Assembly (NCBI RefSeq): GCF_900197855.1
Contig: NZ_FZMQ01000011.1
Coordinates: forward strand, 1-64,000
DNA: 64,000 nucleotides
From: Helicobacter cynogastricus
Lineage (GTDB): Bacteria > Campylobacterota > Campylobacteria > Campylobacterales > Helicobacteraceae
Direction of reading: 5' to 3'
The position numbers and the translations under genes are program-made. Below the pieces are notes generated by a model. That model did no database searches and was not told the DNA's origin. It worked only from the letters and a program-made list of their open reading frames with translations. This document shows positions 43,738-58,241 of this stretch, in pieces (the first letter of the stretch is position 1; every line of letters begins with the position of its first letter).

Positions 43738-44288
43738 TATAAAAAGCCCCTACGGCGCAATTCCTCCTCATACATGCGCTCAAATACTAAATCATAAGCA
43801 TCGCTACCTACAGGGAGCTTGCGTTTGTAATGCTTGATTTTTTCAGCCACTTCTAACTCTACACTCTCATAAAGTTTAGCGTAGGTATCCATAGATTTAA
43901 AAATAACATTACGAATCATATTTTCTGAAACCGAAAACATTACCAAGTCCGCGTCCAAAATACTCTCTAAAATCGCATGAGAGAGCGTGTTGCAACGATC
44001 CTCCCAGCCTAAAACAAACTCCTCCTCTGAAGCCAACTGCTTTTTAATCTCCCAAAACAGCAATCTTTCATCCATGCGCATAAACTCGATTTCATCTAAA
44101 TGTTCTTCTAAAATCTCACGCGCCCGTGCATCAATGTGCGCTTCTTGTGTGACATTTTTTTGGAGCGCGCTGGCAATAATACTTGTGATCTCTTCAAGAG
44201 TTCCCCGCAATTCTAACAGAGGGGATCGTGCCAAATCTTGGGCAATTTTGTGTACAATGTAACCGACATGATTAGATTTTAACCTCAT
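43737..44288 (-). CDS. DUF507 family protein
   Basis: A 183-residue protein of unknown function. The start at 44288 (MRLKSNHVGYIVHKIAQDLA) is chosen because AGGA lies 8 nt upstream and because family members begin MRLK. A GTG/ATG nine bases earlier is possible. The protein is mostly helical and charged, divided into two similar DUF507 halves. It is the usual partner of carA in epsilonproteobacteria. Confidence 0.88.
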   Translation of the reverse strand: MRLKSNHVGYIVHKIAQDLARSPLLELRGTLEEITSIIASALQKNVTQEAHIDARAREILEEHLDEIEFMRMDERLLFWEIKKQLASEEEFVLGWEDRCNTLSHAILESILDADLVMFSVSENMIRNVIFKSMDTYAKLYESVELEVAEKIKHYKRKLPVGSDAYDLVFERMYEEELRRRGFL

Positions 44289-44430
44289 AGACACCATCCT
44301 CTAAAACCCTGATTCTAACCCATACTTGCTCAAAGATCACTGAGAAAGTTGGGTAAAGAAAAGCTTTAAGTTTACTGGCTCTAGGGCGAAGACAAATAGC
44401 AGAATGAACGCCCCCCTTTAAGGTGGATTC
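44272..44430 (-). pseudogene. start-less open frame between ppa and the DUF507 gene
   Basis: Immediately after the ppa TAA and in the same frame, 52 codons remain open to a TAA at 44272-44274, overlapping the DUF507 start. The translation looks like a true C-terminus, for example SKLKAFLYPTFSVIFEQVW and RIRVLEDGVYEV. No ATG exists; the only conventional start is a GTG halfway. AAAGGGGGG lies 3' of the ppa stop but no start codon follows at proper distance. Probably the remains of a truncated gene, perhaps a relative of the small protein upstream of DUF507 in Campylobacter. Unproven. Confidence 0.35.
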
Positions 44431-44955
44431 TTAATCTGCTAGGCCATCTAAGGTCGCTTTGGCTAAAACCTCTTGGGCTTGAGTTTTATTACCAAACCCC
44501 TTTACTTTGACCCACTTGTCTTTTTCTAAGTCTTTGTAGGTTTCAAAAAAGTGTTTAATTTTTTCTAAGGTGATGGGAGGGAGATCCTCTAGGCTTTGGA
44601 TCTTAGCATAGCGCGGATCAATTTTTTCTACAGGCACTGCTAAAAGCTTTTCATCCACCCCGCCCTCATCTTCCATAAATAACACCCCAATTAAGCGGCA
44701 TTTGATCACGCTGCCGGCCTGCAGAGGATCGTCATTGAGCACCAAAATATCGGCTGGGTCGCCATCCCCTCCCAAAGTGTGGGGCACAAAGCCATAATTA
44801 GCTGGGTAGACCATAGAAGGGTAGAGCACGCGATCGACCACCACCGCGCCACTCTCTTTATCTACCTCGTATTTCACTTTAGAGCCATAGGGAATTTCAA
44901 TGATCGCATTAATCGCATCGGGATTTTTACCGGTTTTAATGTGTTGGATTTGCAT
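44431..44955 (-). CDS. ppa: inorganic pyrophosphatase
   Basis: A 174-residue soluble family I pyrophosphatase. The catalytic Asp cluster is in DGDPADILVLND; the N-terminal EIPYGSKVKYEVDKESG and KIKHFFETYKDLE are family segments. It pulls biosynthetic reactions forward by removing pyrophosphate. It lies 8 bp after adk in a cheV-aspS-adk-ppa run. Confidence 0.97.
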   Translation of the reverse strand: MQIQHIKTGKNPDAINAIIEIPYGSKVKYEVDKESGAVVVDRVLYPSMVYPANYGFVPHTLGGDGDPADILVLNDDPLQAGSVIKCRLIGVLFMEDEGGVDEKLLAVPVEKIDPRYAKIQSLEDLPPITLEKIKHFFETYKDLEKDKWVKVKGFGNKTQAQEVLAKATLDGLAD

Positions 44956-44963
44956 AGCTTTCC

Positions 44964-45536
44964 TTATAGATTAGTTTTAATATAGTTTTCAATGTCGCTC
45001 ACAATCTCTTCAATGCCCCGCTCCCCATTGATTTCTTGATGCACCTCAAGGGCTTTATAAAACTCTAAAATACTCTCCAAAGGCTCGCTATAAACCTGCA
45101 TGCGCTTGTTAAAGACCTCTAAATTATCATCATCTCCCCTAGAGCGTCCTAAAACGCGCTCCCTAGCCACCGGCTCACTCACCTTAACCTCAATCACACC
45201 CTTTAAGCGCACTTCTTCTTGGGCTTTAAGCATGCGATCTAAAGCTTGCATTTGCTCCACGCTGCGCGGATAGCCATCAATGATCACCACATCCTTAGGC
45301 GCGCTTTTAATCGCGCTAATAATGGTATCAATCACAATATCCAAAGGCACGAGGTCGCCCTTATTGGTAAATTCTGCAATCCGTTTTCCGCGCTCTGTTT
45401 GTTGCGCAATCTCTGCACGCAAGAGATCGCCGGTGGAATAATGCACCATTTGCTCGCTATTGCGCTGTGCAATGAGCTGTGCGTCTGTGGTCTTACCACT
45501 CCCGGGCGCGCCGATGATCAAAAATAGGTTTTTCAT
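44964..45536 (-). CDS. adk: adenylate kinase
   Basis: A 190-residue nucleoside monophosphate kinase interconverting ATP, ADP and AMP. P-loop [18 protein letters not shown]-binding [10 protein letters not shown] and [13 protein letters not shown] are clear. It is of the short type without a zinc LID insert ([10 protein letters not shown]). Start overlaps aspS stop by 4 nt. Confidence 0.97.
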   Translation of the reverse strand: MKNLFLIIGAPGSGKTTDAQLIAQRNSEQMVHYSTGDLLRAEIAQQTERGKRIAEFTNKGDLVPLDIVIDTIISAIKSAPKDVVIIDGYPRSVEQMQALDRMLKAQEEVRLKGVIEVKVSEPVARERVLGRSRGDDDNLEVFNKRMQVYSEPLESILEFYKALEVHQEINGERGIEEIVSDIENYIKTNL

Positions 45537-47287
45537 GAATGTGTCCTTTTAGGATTTCTTAAGCGGATATGCAATTCTCTTAATTGCTCCTCAGAAGCCT
45601 CGCTAGGGGCTTGGCTGAGCAGGCAAGTGGCTTTTTGGGTTTTGGGGAAGGCGATCACATCGCGGATACTGGGCACTTTGGCAAGCAACATCACCAAGCG
45701 ATCGAGTCCTAGTGCAAAGCCCGCATGGGGAGGTGCGCCGTATTTCAAAGCCTCTAAGAAAAAGCCAAATTTTTCTTGGGCTTCTTGGGGGCTAATGCCT
45801 AGTAGTTCAAAAACTTTAGCCTGAGTCTCTTCTTTGTGGATGCGCACACTTCCCCCGCCCAACTCTACCCCATTGAGCACGATGTCATAGGCGATCGAGC
45901 GCATTTCTTCTAAATCCGTGTTCTCTAGGTCTTTGGGCATGGTAAAGGGGTGGTGTGCTGCGCTCAGTTTCCCCTCCGTGCTCTCAAACATGGGGAAATC
46001 CACCACCCAAAGGAGATTAAAGGCATTTTCATCTATCAATCCCAAATCCTGCCCCAATTTCAAGCGCAAACGCCCCATGTAATCCCAAACAACCTTTTTA
46101 GCCCCTGCGCCAAAAAAGAGAATATCCCCTACCTGCGCCTGCGTGCGCGCCAAGAGTTCTTCTAAATGCTCAGGGCTTAAGAATTTCACCAAGGGACCCT
46201 TAGCTCCCTCTGGCTTGATTTGCAAATAAGCCAAACCTTGCGCGCCAAAGCTGCGCACAAAGGCCTCTGCCTCGCTCAAATACTTACGACTACAAAAGCT
46301 ATCTCCCCCGGGCACGCGCAGGGCTTTAAAGCGATTTTTCTTGGGATCGCTAGCAATGCTCTTAAAAATCTCATTGCTACTCTGCACAAAGAGATCGCCC
46401 ACTTCCACAAGGGGTAACTCAAAGCGCAGATCGGGCTTATCGCTCCCGTATTTTTCCATCGCCTCCATGTAATCCATGCGCTCAAAAGGGGCGGATACTT
46501 CCACGCCCACACTTGCAAAGACGGATTTTAGGAGGGTTTCTGCCACTTGCAAAACATCCTCTTGGGTGCAAAAACTCATCTCTACATCCACTTGCGTAAA
46601 TTCAGGCTGGCGGTCCGCGCGCAAATCCTCATCTCTAAAACATTTTACGATTTGATAGTAGCGATCCATCCCCGCTACCATTAAAAGCTGTTTGAAGAGT
46701 TGGGGGCTTTGGGGCAGAGCAAAAAACGCGCCATCATGCACACGGCTAGGGATTAAAAAGTCGCGCGCGCCCTCTGGGGTGGTTTTAGCTAGCATGGGGG
46801 TTTCGATCTCTAAGAAGTCCAAAGAATCCAAACAATCGCGCACCGCTTTAGCCACACGGCTACGCATTTTAAAGATTTCATAACTCTTAGGGGAACGCAG
46901 GTCCAAAAAGCGGTATTGCAGGCGTAAATCCTCATTCACGCTCGAGTCACCTATAGCAATGGGGGGAGTCAAGCTCTTATTTTCAATGCGCAAACTCTCT
47001 AGCACGACCTCAATTTTTCCGGTTTTGAGTTTGGGGTTTTCCAAGCCCTCCCCCCTCAAGCGCACGATTCCATGTGCGATCAACACGAACTCATGGCGCA
47101 CGAGATTAGCCTCTTGGTAAGCTGGAGATTGCGGGTCGCAGACCAACTGCACCAACCCGCTTTTATCGCGCAGATCGATAAAAATTACCCCCCCATGGTC
47201 GCGGTAATTATGACACCACCCGCATAGCTCTACGCGTTGCCCTAGCAGAGATTCATCCACTTGGGCACATAAATGTGTCCTTAACAT
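45533..47287 (-). CDS. aspS: aspartyl-tRNA synthetase
   Basis: A 584-residue class II synthetase. N-terminal OB domain ([21 protein letters not shown]), class II motif 1-2 ([28 protein letters not shown]), a GAD insert and motif 3 ([14 protein letters not shown]). In Helicobacter, which lacks asparaginyl-tRNA synthetase, AspRS charges both tRNA-Asp and tRNA-Asn and GatCAB corrects the latter; this role is inferred for this organism. It lies 17 bp after cheV. Confidence 0.97.
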   Translation of the reverse strand: MLRTHLCAQVDESLLGQRVELCGWCHNYRDHGGVIFIDLRDKSGLVQLVCDPQSPAYQEANLVRHEFVLIAHGIVRLRGEGLENPKLKTGKIEVVLESLRIENKSLTPPIAIGDSSVNEDLRLQYRFLDLRSPKSYEIFKMRSRVAKAVRDCLDSLDFLEIETPMLAKTTPEGARDFLIPSRVHDGAFFALPQSPQLFKQLLMVAGMDRYYQIVKCFRDEDLRADRQPEFTQVDVEMSFCTQEDVLQVAETLLKSVFASVGVEVSAPFERMDYMEAMEKYGSDKPDLRFELPLVEVGDLFVQSSNEIFKSIASDPKKNRFKALRVPGGDSFCSRKYLSEAEAFVRSFGAQGLAYLQIKPEGAKGPLVKFLSPEHLEELLARTQAQVGDILFFGAGAKKVVWDYMGRLRLKLGQDLGLIDENAFNLLWVVDFPMFESTEGKLSAAHHPFTMPKDLENTDLEEMRSIAYDIVLNGVELGGGSVRIHKEETQAKVFELLGISPQEAQEKFGFFLEALKYGAPPHAGFALGLDRLVMLLAKVPSIRDVIAFPKTQKATCLLSQAPSEASEEQLRELHIRLRNPKRTHS

Positions 47288-47304
47288 GGTTATTCCTTTA
47301 TCAT

Positions 47305-48255
47305 TTAAGCTTGCAAATACGCGTGTAAGAGTTCGCGGATTTCATCCGGATGGGATTTGATCACAAACCCATCGGCATGCAGAGAATCGGCGAGTTGTTT
47401 ATTGGATTCGCTGCTCATAGAGGAGTTGATGATCACGGGTAAGTGCTTGGCGCGCGCGTCCTCTTTAATACGCTTGAGTACCTCAAAACCCGAAACCATG
47501 GGCATTTCTAAATCCGTGATGATCGCGCCCACCTGCTCTAAATTCCCCTCTGCAAAGAGGAATTTAAGCAATGCGTCCCCATTAGAAAAGGTTTGGTATT
47601 TCAAATGCAGATTGTCCACAATGCGCTCTAAATGGCGCATGGCTACTTGGGAATCCTCAGCGATTAAAATCAATTTATCACTCTTGATGGCTTCTACTAG
47701 CTGGGTTCTGAGATGATCGATCTCTTGCATTTCTGGGAAAGTGTCTACGAGCATGCGCTCTACATCTAAAATCTGCATCACGCGATCTTGTTCAAAACGC
47801 GTGATCGCGCTCACCTTGTCCCCCGCGCTAAAACCTTGTTTATCCCCCACGCTCACATCTGCCCAACTCTTGTGCACAATGCGCTTAATGGCAAAGATTT
47901 TTAAGCCCACCACACAGCTAGAAAACTCGCACACGATCACAAGGTTTTCCTCTCCGGGGATAGACACCGCGCTTAAATCCCTTGTAGGGTAGCGCGGATC
48001 GTAATGTAACCAACGGCTGATGTCAATGAGGGGCACAGATTCGCCCCGAATGGTCAAAAACCCTAGCATCATACTCTCATTGCCCCCCACAGTCTCGGTT
48101 ACATCTCCATCATAGTAAATAATTTCGCGGATTTTAAAGATATTGATCCCATAAAGCTCGGCATCATGGTTAGTGTCATCGCCCAGAGTGAAGCAGAGAA
48201 ACTGCGCCTCATTATTGAGGTGTAAAGAAATAGTAGAATCCACATCGCTAATCAA
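47305..48255 (-). CDS. cheV: chemotaxis coupling protein CheV
   Basis: A 316-residue CheV-type hybrid: an N-terminal CheW-like domain ([34 protein letters not shown]) and a C-terminal receiver with EDSQ near its start and phospho-acceptor Asp248 in [12 protein letters not shown]. CheV proteins couple chemoreceptors to CheA and tune adaptation. Start is TTG at 48255, with AAAAGGA five bases upstream; longer frames run into ligA and lack a site. It heads cheV-aspS-adk-ppa and is divergent from ligA. Confidence 0.9.
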   Translation of the reverse strand: MISDVDSTISLHLNNEAQFLCFTLGDDTNHDAELYGINIFKIREIIYYDGDVTETVGGNESMMLGFLTIRGESVPLIDISRWLHYDPRYPTRDLSAVSIPGEENLVIVCEFSSCVVGLKIFAIKRIVHKSWADVSVGDKQGFSAGDKVSAITRFEQDRVMQILDVERMLVDTFPEMQEIDHLRTQLVEAIKSDKLILIAEDSQVAMRHLERIVDNLHLKYQTFSNGDALLKFLFAEGNLEQVGAIITDLEMPMVSGFEVLKRIKEDARAKHLPVIINSSMSSESNKQLADSLHADGFVIKSHPDEIRELLHAYLQA

Positions 48256-48270
48256 GCTTGTCCTTTTTAA

Positions 48271-51699
<3,429 letters not shown>

Positions 51700-51716
<17 letters not shown>

Positions 51717-53364
51717 GTGAAATTCCTTTGTTGTAGGTTTTATAGAGATTGATGAGGTGCTGGGTGGAGCTATCATGGGGGTTTTTGGACTCCTCCTCGC
51801 GCAACTGAATGAGAATATCCTTAGCTAATTCCTTGCCCAGCTCCACGCCCCATTGATCAAAACTATTAATATCCCAAATCGCCCCCTGTACAAAAATTTT
51901 ATGTTCATAGAGCGCAACCAAATTACCTACACTCTTAGGTGTGATCGCGTCCAATAAAAGCATGTTGCTAGGACGATTGCCTGAAAAAACCCGATGGGGC
52001 GCAATCAGGCGCGCGCTCTCTGCTTCCATGCCCTTATCTAGGAGTTGCTGATAGGCTTCTGTGTAATCCTTACCCTTCATGAACGCTTCCGCTTGAGCAA
52101 AAACATTGCTTAAAAGAATTTCATGGTGGCCGGGTAAATTGCCCTCCTTGCTCAAAGAAGCGATAAAATCAATGGGGGTTAAATGTGTACCCTGATGGAG
52201 CAACTGAAAAAAGGCATGTTGGGAGTTGATCCCCAAATCACCCCAAATGATGGGGCCAGTATCGTAATTGACCACTTCCCCACATAAAGTCGTGCGCTTG
52301 CCATTGCTTTCCATATCCAACTGCTGGATAAATCTAGGGAAATAGCGCAAATACTGATCATAAGGGGCGATCAAATGACTGCCCGCATCAAAGAAGTTCA
52401 CATACCAAATCCCTAGTAGGGCTAAAATCACGGGCATGTTATGCTCAAAGGGAGTATTTCTAAAATGCATGTCCATTTCATAAGCCCCGCCCAAAAGCTC
52501 TTGAAAATTCTCCTTGCCTAGATAAATCATAATGGAGAGCCCAATTGCCGACCACAGACTATAACGCCCCCCCACCCAATTCCAAAACTCAAACATGTTT
52601 TTCGTGTCGATCCCAAAATCTTGCACGGCTTGTTTATTGGTGGACACGGCGACAAAATGTTTGGCAATATGGGCGCGATCATGGGCGTGATCTAAAAACC
52701 ACGCGCGCGCACTCAGAGCGTTAGTTAAGGTTTCTTGAGTGGAAAAAGTCTTAGAAGCGACAATAAAGAGTGTGGTTTCCGGATGGATTTTATCCAACAC
52801 GCTTTGAATTTGAATCCCATCTACATTAGAAACAAAATACATGTTTAAGCGCGGGTGAGCGTAGCGTTTGAGTGCTTTGCACACCATTAATGCCCCCAAA
52901 TCTGAACCTCCGATCCCAATATTAACAACATCAGTGATCACTTGATTACTATAACCTAGCCAACGCCCACAGCGCAGAGCGTCGCTAAAATCTGCCATGC
53001 GCGCAAGCACATCGCGCACTTTGGGCATCACATCTTCCCCCTCTACCACGATGGGATCGTGTGCTTGGTTGCGCAAAGCCGTATGCAAGACCGCGCGCCC
53101 CTCTGTGGTGTTGATTTTTTCCCCGGAAAACATCGCTTCAATCTTGCGCTCTAGACCACACCCTTGAGCTAAATCTCTCAAAAGCTTCAAAGTTTCATCA
53201 CTGATGCGGTTTTTAGAATAATCCAAACAGAGACTGCCCACTTTGAGAAAATAGCGCGTGGCGCGCTCTGGGTCTTTGGCAAACATGTCTTTCATGTGCG
53301 CTTCTTTGAGGTGGGTAAAATGCGCGCTTAAGGCCTTAAAGGCGGGCAGGGCGGTAAAATTCAT
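51700..53364 (-). CDS. pgi: glucose-6-phosphate isomerase
   Basis: A 554-residue aldose-ketose isomerase interconverting glucose 6-phosphate and fructose 6-phosphate. Family segments [52 protein letters not shown] and [14 protein letters not shown] are present, with the catalytic Glu and His in the expected regions. It overlaps glk by 4 nt and lies within a complete glucose catabolism cluster. Confidence 0.97.
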
Positions 53365-54347
53365 GCCTTTGCCTTTAAATGGTTTTCTAAAGCGACCGCT
53401 ACGCCTTTAATACCGGGGTATTTGGAGAGCACTACATAGACTGGAATGGCCGCCAAATACGCCGCAAAACGCCCCTTATTTTCAAAGCGCAGACGGAAGG
53501 GCGAGGTTTTGAAATAGTCAATGAAGCGTGGGATAATCCCACCACACAAATACACCCCTCCGCGCGCACCTAAAATCAAGGCCATGTTGGAGGCCACAGT
53601 GCCTAAGATAGTGCAAAAAATATCCAAAGTAAGACGACATAGAGGTGATTTACCGCTGAGTGCCTGTTGGCTGATGAGCTCAGGGGTCATATGATTGACT
53701 TTAACGCCCTCTCGATCAGCTAGGGCGGCATGGATAAGCACTAAGCCTGCACCGCTTAAAAAGCGTTCAGCAGACACATGTCCATATTTTTTACGCGCAT
53801 AATGCCAAATCATAATCTCGGTATCATCAAAGGGCGCAAAGCTCACATGCCCCCCCTCTCCAGCTAAGGCGGTGTAAGAGCCATCACAGCAGGGAATGAG
53901 CGCGCTCACCCCTAAGCCTGTACCCGGTCCTAAAACCACCTTAGGTGCATCAATCCCGCACACATTCCCCCCCACCTGTACTAACTCTTCGGAGCTGATC
54001 TGAGAAATGGCATGCGCTTGAGCGGTGAAGTCATTGATCAAAATAAGCACCTCTAAGCGCAGGGCTTGGCGTGTGGTTTCAATAGAAAATGCCCAATGGT
54101 GGTTAGTCATCTGCACCCAATCCCCCATCACCGGGTTAGCGATGGCAATCGCGGCGTATTTCACCGTGGGGTTTTTGACCTTAGAGAGATACGCCTTGAT
54201 CGCATCAACAACGGTGCTATAGTCTTGGCATGGCAAGACTTCAATATGCTCAATCTGTTGGGGGGCAACCTCTAGCCCAAAGCGTGCGTTCGTGCCTCCA
54301 ATGTCGGCAAGCAGGCGGGGGTAAGTTTTATCGAGTATAGAAGACAT
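53361..54347 (-). CDS. glk: glucokinase
   Basis: A 328-residue Glk of the ROK-unrelated E. coli type, with [12 protein letters not shown] as phosphate loop, [13 protein letters not shown] carrying the catalytic Asp, [14 protein letters not shown] and [11 protein letters not shown]. It phosphorylates glucose imported by GluP. The start overlaps the 3' end of pgl by 20 nt, implying translational coupling. Confidence 0.95.
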   Translation of the reverse strand: MSSILDKTYPRLLADIGGTNARFGLEVAPQQIEHIEVLPCQDYSTVVDAIKAYLSKVKNPTVKYAAIAIANPVMGDWVQMTNHHWAFSIETTRQALRLEVLILINDFTAQAHAISQISSEELVQVGGNVCGIDAPKVVLGPGTGLGVSALIPCCDGSYTALAGEGGHVSFAPFDDTEIMIWHYARKKYGHVSAERFLSGAGLVLIHAALADREGVKVNHMTPELISQQALSGKSPLCRLTLDIFCTILGTVASNMALILGARGGVYLCGGIIPRFIDYFKTSPFRLRFENKGRFAAYLAAIPVYVVLSKYPGIKGVAVALENHLKAKA

Positions 54348-55038
54348 TACAACTCACCTTTTCAGAATGTAAGATGTAGGAAATGGGAAGTTGGGGGTTG
54401 ATCCCCTTAGAAGCCTCATCAAAAACCCTGCGTTTTTCCTCTCCAGAGATGAGTAACCAGCATTCCTTACAGCTCTCTAAAGCGTGCAAACTCATGCTAA
54501 TGCGCTTGTGGGGGGCGTTTTTTGGTGTGGTGAGCACAAGGGGCTGGGTTGTGCTTAGGGCATGCTCGTATTCAGGTGCATCGGGGAAAAGCGAGGCGGT
54601 GTGTCCGTCCAAGCCCATGCCAAGCAGTGCCAAATCGGGTTGCTTGTAACTCTCCAGGGCCTTTTGTAAGATCATCTCGGGAGGGAGGCTGGCATCTGCA
54701 ACTAAGGGGGTAAAGGGCACATCAATGTTAAATTTAGAGCGCACCTTATCTAAAAAATGCCTATGGATCAAACGCGCGTTGCTATCCTCGTGATCGGGGG
54801 GGACAATGCGATCGTCCACCAAACTAAGAGTGTATTCATCCCACCAAGTGAGACCTGCTAAATATTCTAAAAAGGGGATCGGGCTTTTGCCTCCCGAAAA
54901 GGCGATATGGATTTGGTGATCGTCTGTGGCATAAAGATAGTCTAGATCATCCGTGAATGCACTAGCATGGCATCCAAAACTATCTAGGCATCCTTGAGGA
55001 GTACCCATATCGGTAAGTTCTAAAAAATTCAAAACCAC
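54328..55038 (-). CDS. pgl: 6-phosphogluconolactonase
   Basis: A 236-residue DevB-type lactonase hydrolysing 6-phosphogluconolactone made by Zwf. [32 protein letters not shown] and [16 protein letters not shown] are diagnostic. The start is probably GTG at 55038, overlapping zwf by 10 nt; the ATG eleven codons on is an alternative. Confidence 0.93.
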   Translation of the reverse strand: MVLNFLELTDMGTPQGCLDSFGCHASAFTDDLDYLYATDDHQIHIAFSGGKSPIPFLEYLAGLTWWDEYTLSLVDDRIVPPDHEDSNARLIHRHFLDKVRSKFNIDVPFTPLVADASLPPEMILQKALESYKQPDLALLGMGLDGHTASLFPDAPEYEHALSTTQPLVLTTPKNAPHKRISMSLHALESCKECWLLISGEEKRRVFDEASKGINPQLPISYILHSEKVSCNVFYTR

Positions 55039-56351
55039 GCACGCCCCTCCTTCTCCAGCAGATCAAAAGCCTCTTTGGGACCAAAACTCCCCGCTGGGTA
55101 GAAATACAAGGGGGTTTCATTGGCTTGCCATGCTTGCAAGATGGGATCAAGCCACACCCAAGCGGCTTCTAACTCGTCTTGGTGGTTAAACGCGCTTTGG
55201 TTGGAGTCAAACGCGTCCAAGATGAGTCGTTGGTAAGCGTCCATGCCACTTTCTAGCGCGCTAGAAAGTGTAAAGGGAGCAAGCTTAAAACAGAGAGAGG
55301 GATTGGGTTGGACATGAAACTCTAGGAAATTACCCCCTTTAAAAGCCACTCTAGCGCGCACAAAGGAGTCTCCCATGCGCTTACCCGTGCGCAAATAAAA
55401 GGGCACGCCCGCCCACTCAGGGCGATCAATCTCTAGTTTGAGCGCGACAAAGGTTTCCGTTTGGCTTTGTGGATTGATATGGGGTTCTTGACGATAACCT
55501 ACAAAGTCTCTATGCGCGCTATATTGGGCGCGAATCACTTGTTTGGCGAGGTTTTTAGGTTGCAGAGGTTTGAGGCTTTTGAGTAGGGTGAGCTTGGCTT
55601 GGCGAATTAAGGGGGCTTCTAGCTTGTTTGGCAGAGGTAAGGTGAGCAGGCTCAACATTTGGAGCATGTGATTTTGGAGCATGTCGCGCAACGCGCCCAT
55701 GGGATCATAAAAACCGCCCCGACTCTCCACTCCCAAAGTCTCACACACACTAATTTGCACATGATCGATATGATTTTTATTCCAAAGGCTTTGGAGCAAA
55801 GGGTTTGAAGCGCGCCAAGTTAGGAGGTTTTGCACGCTCTGTTTGCCTAAGTAATGATCAATGCGATAAATCTGACTCTCTTGATAATACTGGGCGATAC
55901 TCTCATGGATGGCGCGCGCGGAATGCAAATCCACGCCTAAGGGTTTTTCCAACACAATTTTGGCAGAGGGCGCATTCAGCCCCACTTGGGCTAAGTGTGC
56001 GCAAGCGAGCGCAAAAAACTCCGGGGCGATAGAAAAGTAAATTAAAGTATTGGGGTGGAGGGTAGAGGTTTGGAGGGCTCTAAAATCTTCTGCCCTATTT
56101 AAATCCATGGACGCATAGCGGACTTTTTGGGTAAAATTTTCCCACAAATCTTGCTCTTTTGGGGCAAATTTTGCTTTGACCTTAGAGTCTAATACATGTA
56201 AAAATTCCTCTTGGGTGAAGCGCGAGCGCCCTGTGGCTAAAATATTAGGGGTTAATAATTGATCCCTATAGGCCCTATAAAGGGCGGGGAATATTTTGCG
56301 TAGGGCTAAATCCCCCGTTGCGCCCAGCAAAATAAAATGACCCTCACGCAT
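55029..56351 (-). CDS. zwf: glucose-6-phosphate 1-dehydrogenase
   Basis: A 440-residue dehydrogenase oxidising glucose 6-phosphate with NADP. Nucleotide loop LGATGDLALRKIFPAL at the N-terminus, catalytic RIDHYLGKQSV with active His, and FYLRTGKRM in the C-terminal domain. First gene of the minus-strand sugar unit, 90 bp from divergently transcribed edd. A perfect 24-bp palindrome (55247-55270) lies inside the coding region. Confidence 0.96.
   Translation of the reverse strand: MREGHFILLGATGDLALRKIFPALYRAYRDQLLTPNILATGRSRFTQEEFLHVLDSKVKAKFAPKEQDLWENFTQKVRYASMDLNRAEDFRALQTSTLHPNTLIYFSIAPEFFALACAHLAQVGLNAPSAKIVLEKPLGVDLHSARAIHESIAQYYQESQIYRIDHYLGKQSVQNLLTWRASNPLLQSLWNKNHIDHVQISVCETLGVESRGGFYDPMGALRDMLQNHMLQMLSLLTLPLPNKLEAPLIRQAKLTLLKSLKPLQPKNLAKQVIRAQYSAHRDFVGYRQEPHINPQSQTETFVALKLEIDRPEWAGVPFYLRTGKRMGDSFVRARVAFKGGNFLEFHVQPNPSLCFKLAPFTLSSALESGMDAYQRLILDAFDSNQSAFNHQDELEAAWVWLDPILQAWQANETPLYFYPAGSFGPKEAFDLLEKEGRAWF
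55247..55270. repeat. 24-bp perfect palindrome inside zwf
   Basis: Arms of 12 bp (CACTTTCTAGCG and its complement) meet without a loop. It is centred at 55258/55259 in the coding sequence for SSALES. A perfect palindrome of this length is uncommon by chance. Confidence 0.9.
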
Positions 56352-56441
56352 GAAAATCCTTTAAACCCAGCCTACGCATGGGATATTTTTACCAAAAAGA
56401 TAGCATACTTTGCGCATGCACAAGACATATAAGGATCATCT

Positions 56442-58232
56442 ATGGCACTAAAAGCCCTCAACCATGTTACAAAACTTATCATGGAGCGCAGTAAATCCAC
56501 CCGTCAAGCTTACTTAGAGCGCATCGCTGGGCATCAAGGCAAGATCGCGCGTAAAGACTTGGGTTGTGCGAATTTAGCCCACACTTACGCCAGCCTACCC
56601 GCTCATCTCAAAAACACTATCAAAGACACCCAAAGGCGCAACTTTGCGATTGTTTCGGCATATAATGATATGCTCTCCGCCCACCAGCCTTTTAAAACTT
56701 ATCCCGATCTGCTCAAAGAAGAGCTTTTTAAACATGGTTTGAGCGCGCAATTTGCCGGAGGCGTGCCGGCCATGTGTGATGGGATCACACAAGGGTATGA
56801 GGGCATGGAGCTCAGTCTTTTTTCGCGCGATGTGATCGCGATGAGCACCGCGATCGCGCTCTCTCATAATGTCTTTGATGGGGCGTTTTACTTGGGGGTG
56901 TGTGATAAGATCGTGCCCGGTTTGCTCATGGGGGCGTTGCATTTTGGGCATTTGCCCAGTATTTTTGTGCCCTCAGGGCCGATGAGTAGCGGGATTTCTA
57001 ACGCACAAAAGTCTAAAACGCGTGAACTCTTTGCACAGGGCAAAATCTCACGAGACGCGCTCTTAGAGAGTGAAATGCAATCTTACCACTCTGTGGGCAC
57101 TTGCACCTTTTATGGCACGGCCAATTCTAACCAAATGATGGTGGAGCTCATGGGCTTGCACCTACCAAATTCTGCCTTTATCAATCCTACTACCTCCTTG
57201 AGGCAGGCCTTAGTTAAAGCAGCTGCTACGCATATGGCTACCCAAGAGGTTAAACCCATTGGGGTGTTGCTAAGTGAAAAGAATATTGTGAACGCGATGG
57301 TGGGCTTGATGGCGACAGGAGGCTCAACTAATCACACTATCCATCTTGTAGCGATTGCCAAGGCCGCAGGGATTATCATTAATTGGGATGATTTTGACGC
57401 GATTTCTCAGATGACCCCCCTGCTAACGCGCGTCTATCCCAATGGCAAAGCCGATGTGAATCAATTCGAGGCAGCCGGAGGGTTAGCCTTTGTGGTGCGC
57501 GAGTTGCTAAGTGCCGGGCTCTTGCATGAGGATTGTGAGACAATCATGGGAGAGGGGCTACATGCCTACACCAAAAACCCCTATTTGCTGGAGGACAAGC
57601 TCACCTATAAGGAGGGCGTATTGGAGAGTCTAGACACTAATATTGTGCGCCCTATAAAAGAACCCTTTAGCCTAGATGGAGGCCTAAGAACACTTAAAGG
57701 CAATTTAGGGCGCGCGGTGATCAAGGTTTCGGCTGTGGCTAAGGAACACCAAAAAATCCAAGCCCCCGCGCTCATTTTCCACTCCCAACAAGAGTTTTTA
57801 GATCGCTTTAAACAAGGGGATTTGAATCGCGACTTCATCGCCGTGTTGCCCTATCAAGGCCCCCGGGCCAATGGCATGCCCGAATTGCACAAACTTACCC
57901 CCATTTTAGGCACACTCCAAGATCAGGGCTTTAAGGTGGCGTTGATCACTGATGGGCGCATGAGTGGGGCATCGGGCAAAGTGCCTGCAGCCATTCATTT
58001 GAGCCCGGAAGCTCTGTTAGGCGGGGCGATCGCGCTTTTGCAAGAAGGCGATGAGGTGCTTTTGGACGCACAAGAAGGGGTCTTACAAGCTTTAGTAGGT
58101 TCTAAAGAATGGGAGAGCAGAACGCCTAAGCCCGCCCCACGCGATCACTTTGGCAGTGGACGCGAGCTCTTTGCCGCCTTTAGAAGTGTAGCCACCAGTG
58201 CAGAAACTGGAGCGACTAGTTTTGGAAATTAA
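56442..58232 (+). CDS. edd: 6-phosphogluconate dehydratase
   Basis: A 596-residue IlvD/Edd-family dehydratase converting 6-phosphogluconate to KDPG. AIVSAYNDMLSAHQP, GGVPAMCDGITQGYEGMEL with a cluster cysteine, GTCTFYGTANSNQMM with the second, and LITDGRMSGASGKVPAA are visible. The [4Fe-4S] cluster makes it oxygen sensitive. The first Entner-Doudoroff enzyme; eda follows 9 bp later. Confidence 0.97.
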   Translation: MALKALNHVTKLIMERSKSTRQAYLERIAGHQGKIARKDLGCANLAHTYASLPAHLKNTIKDTQRRNFAIVSAYNDMLSAHQPFKTYPDLLKEELFKHGLSAQFAGGVPAMCDGITQGYEGMELSLFSRDVIAMSTAIALSHNVFDGAFYLGVCDKIVPGLLMGALHFGHLPSIFVPSGPMSSGISNAQKSKTRELFAQGKISRDALLESEMQSYHSVGTCTFYGTANSNQMMVELMGLHLPNSAFINPTTSLRQALVKAAATHMATQEVKPIGVLLSEKNIVNAMVGLMATGGSTNHTIHLVAIAKAAGIIINWDDFDAISQMTPLLTRVYPNGKADVNQFEAAGGLAFVVRELLSAGLLHEDCETIMGEGLHAYTKNPYLLEDKLTYKEGVLESLDTNIVRPIKEPFSLDGGLRTLKGNLGRAVIKVSAVAKEHQKIQAPALIFHSQQEFLDRFKQGDLNRDFIAVLPYQGPRANGMPELHKLTPILGTLQDQGFKVALITDGRMSGASGKVPAAIHLSPEALLGGAIALLQEGDEVLLDAQEGVLQALVGSKEWESRTPKPAPRDHFGSGRELFAAFRSVATSAETGATSFGN

Positions 58233-58241
58233 GGAGAATAA

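Noticed and set aside
44408-44413. G6 tract upstream of the DUF507 gene as a phase-variation switch
   Set aside because: Six bases are shorter than usual Helicobacter switching tracts and no ATG-started frame crosses it.
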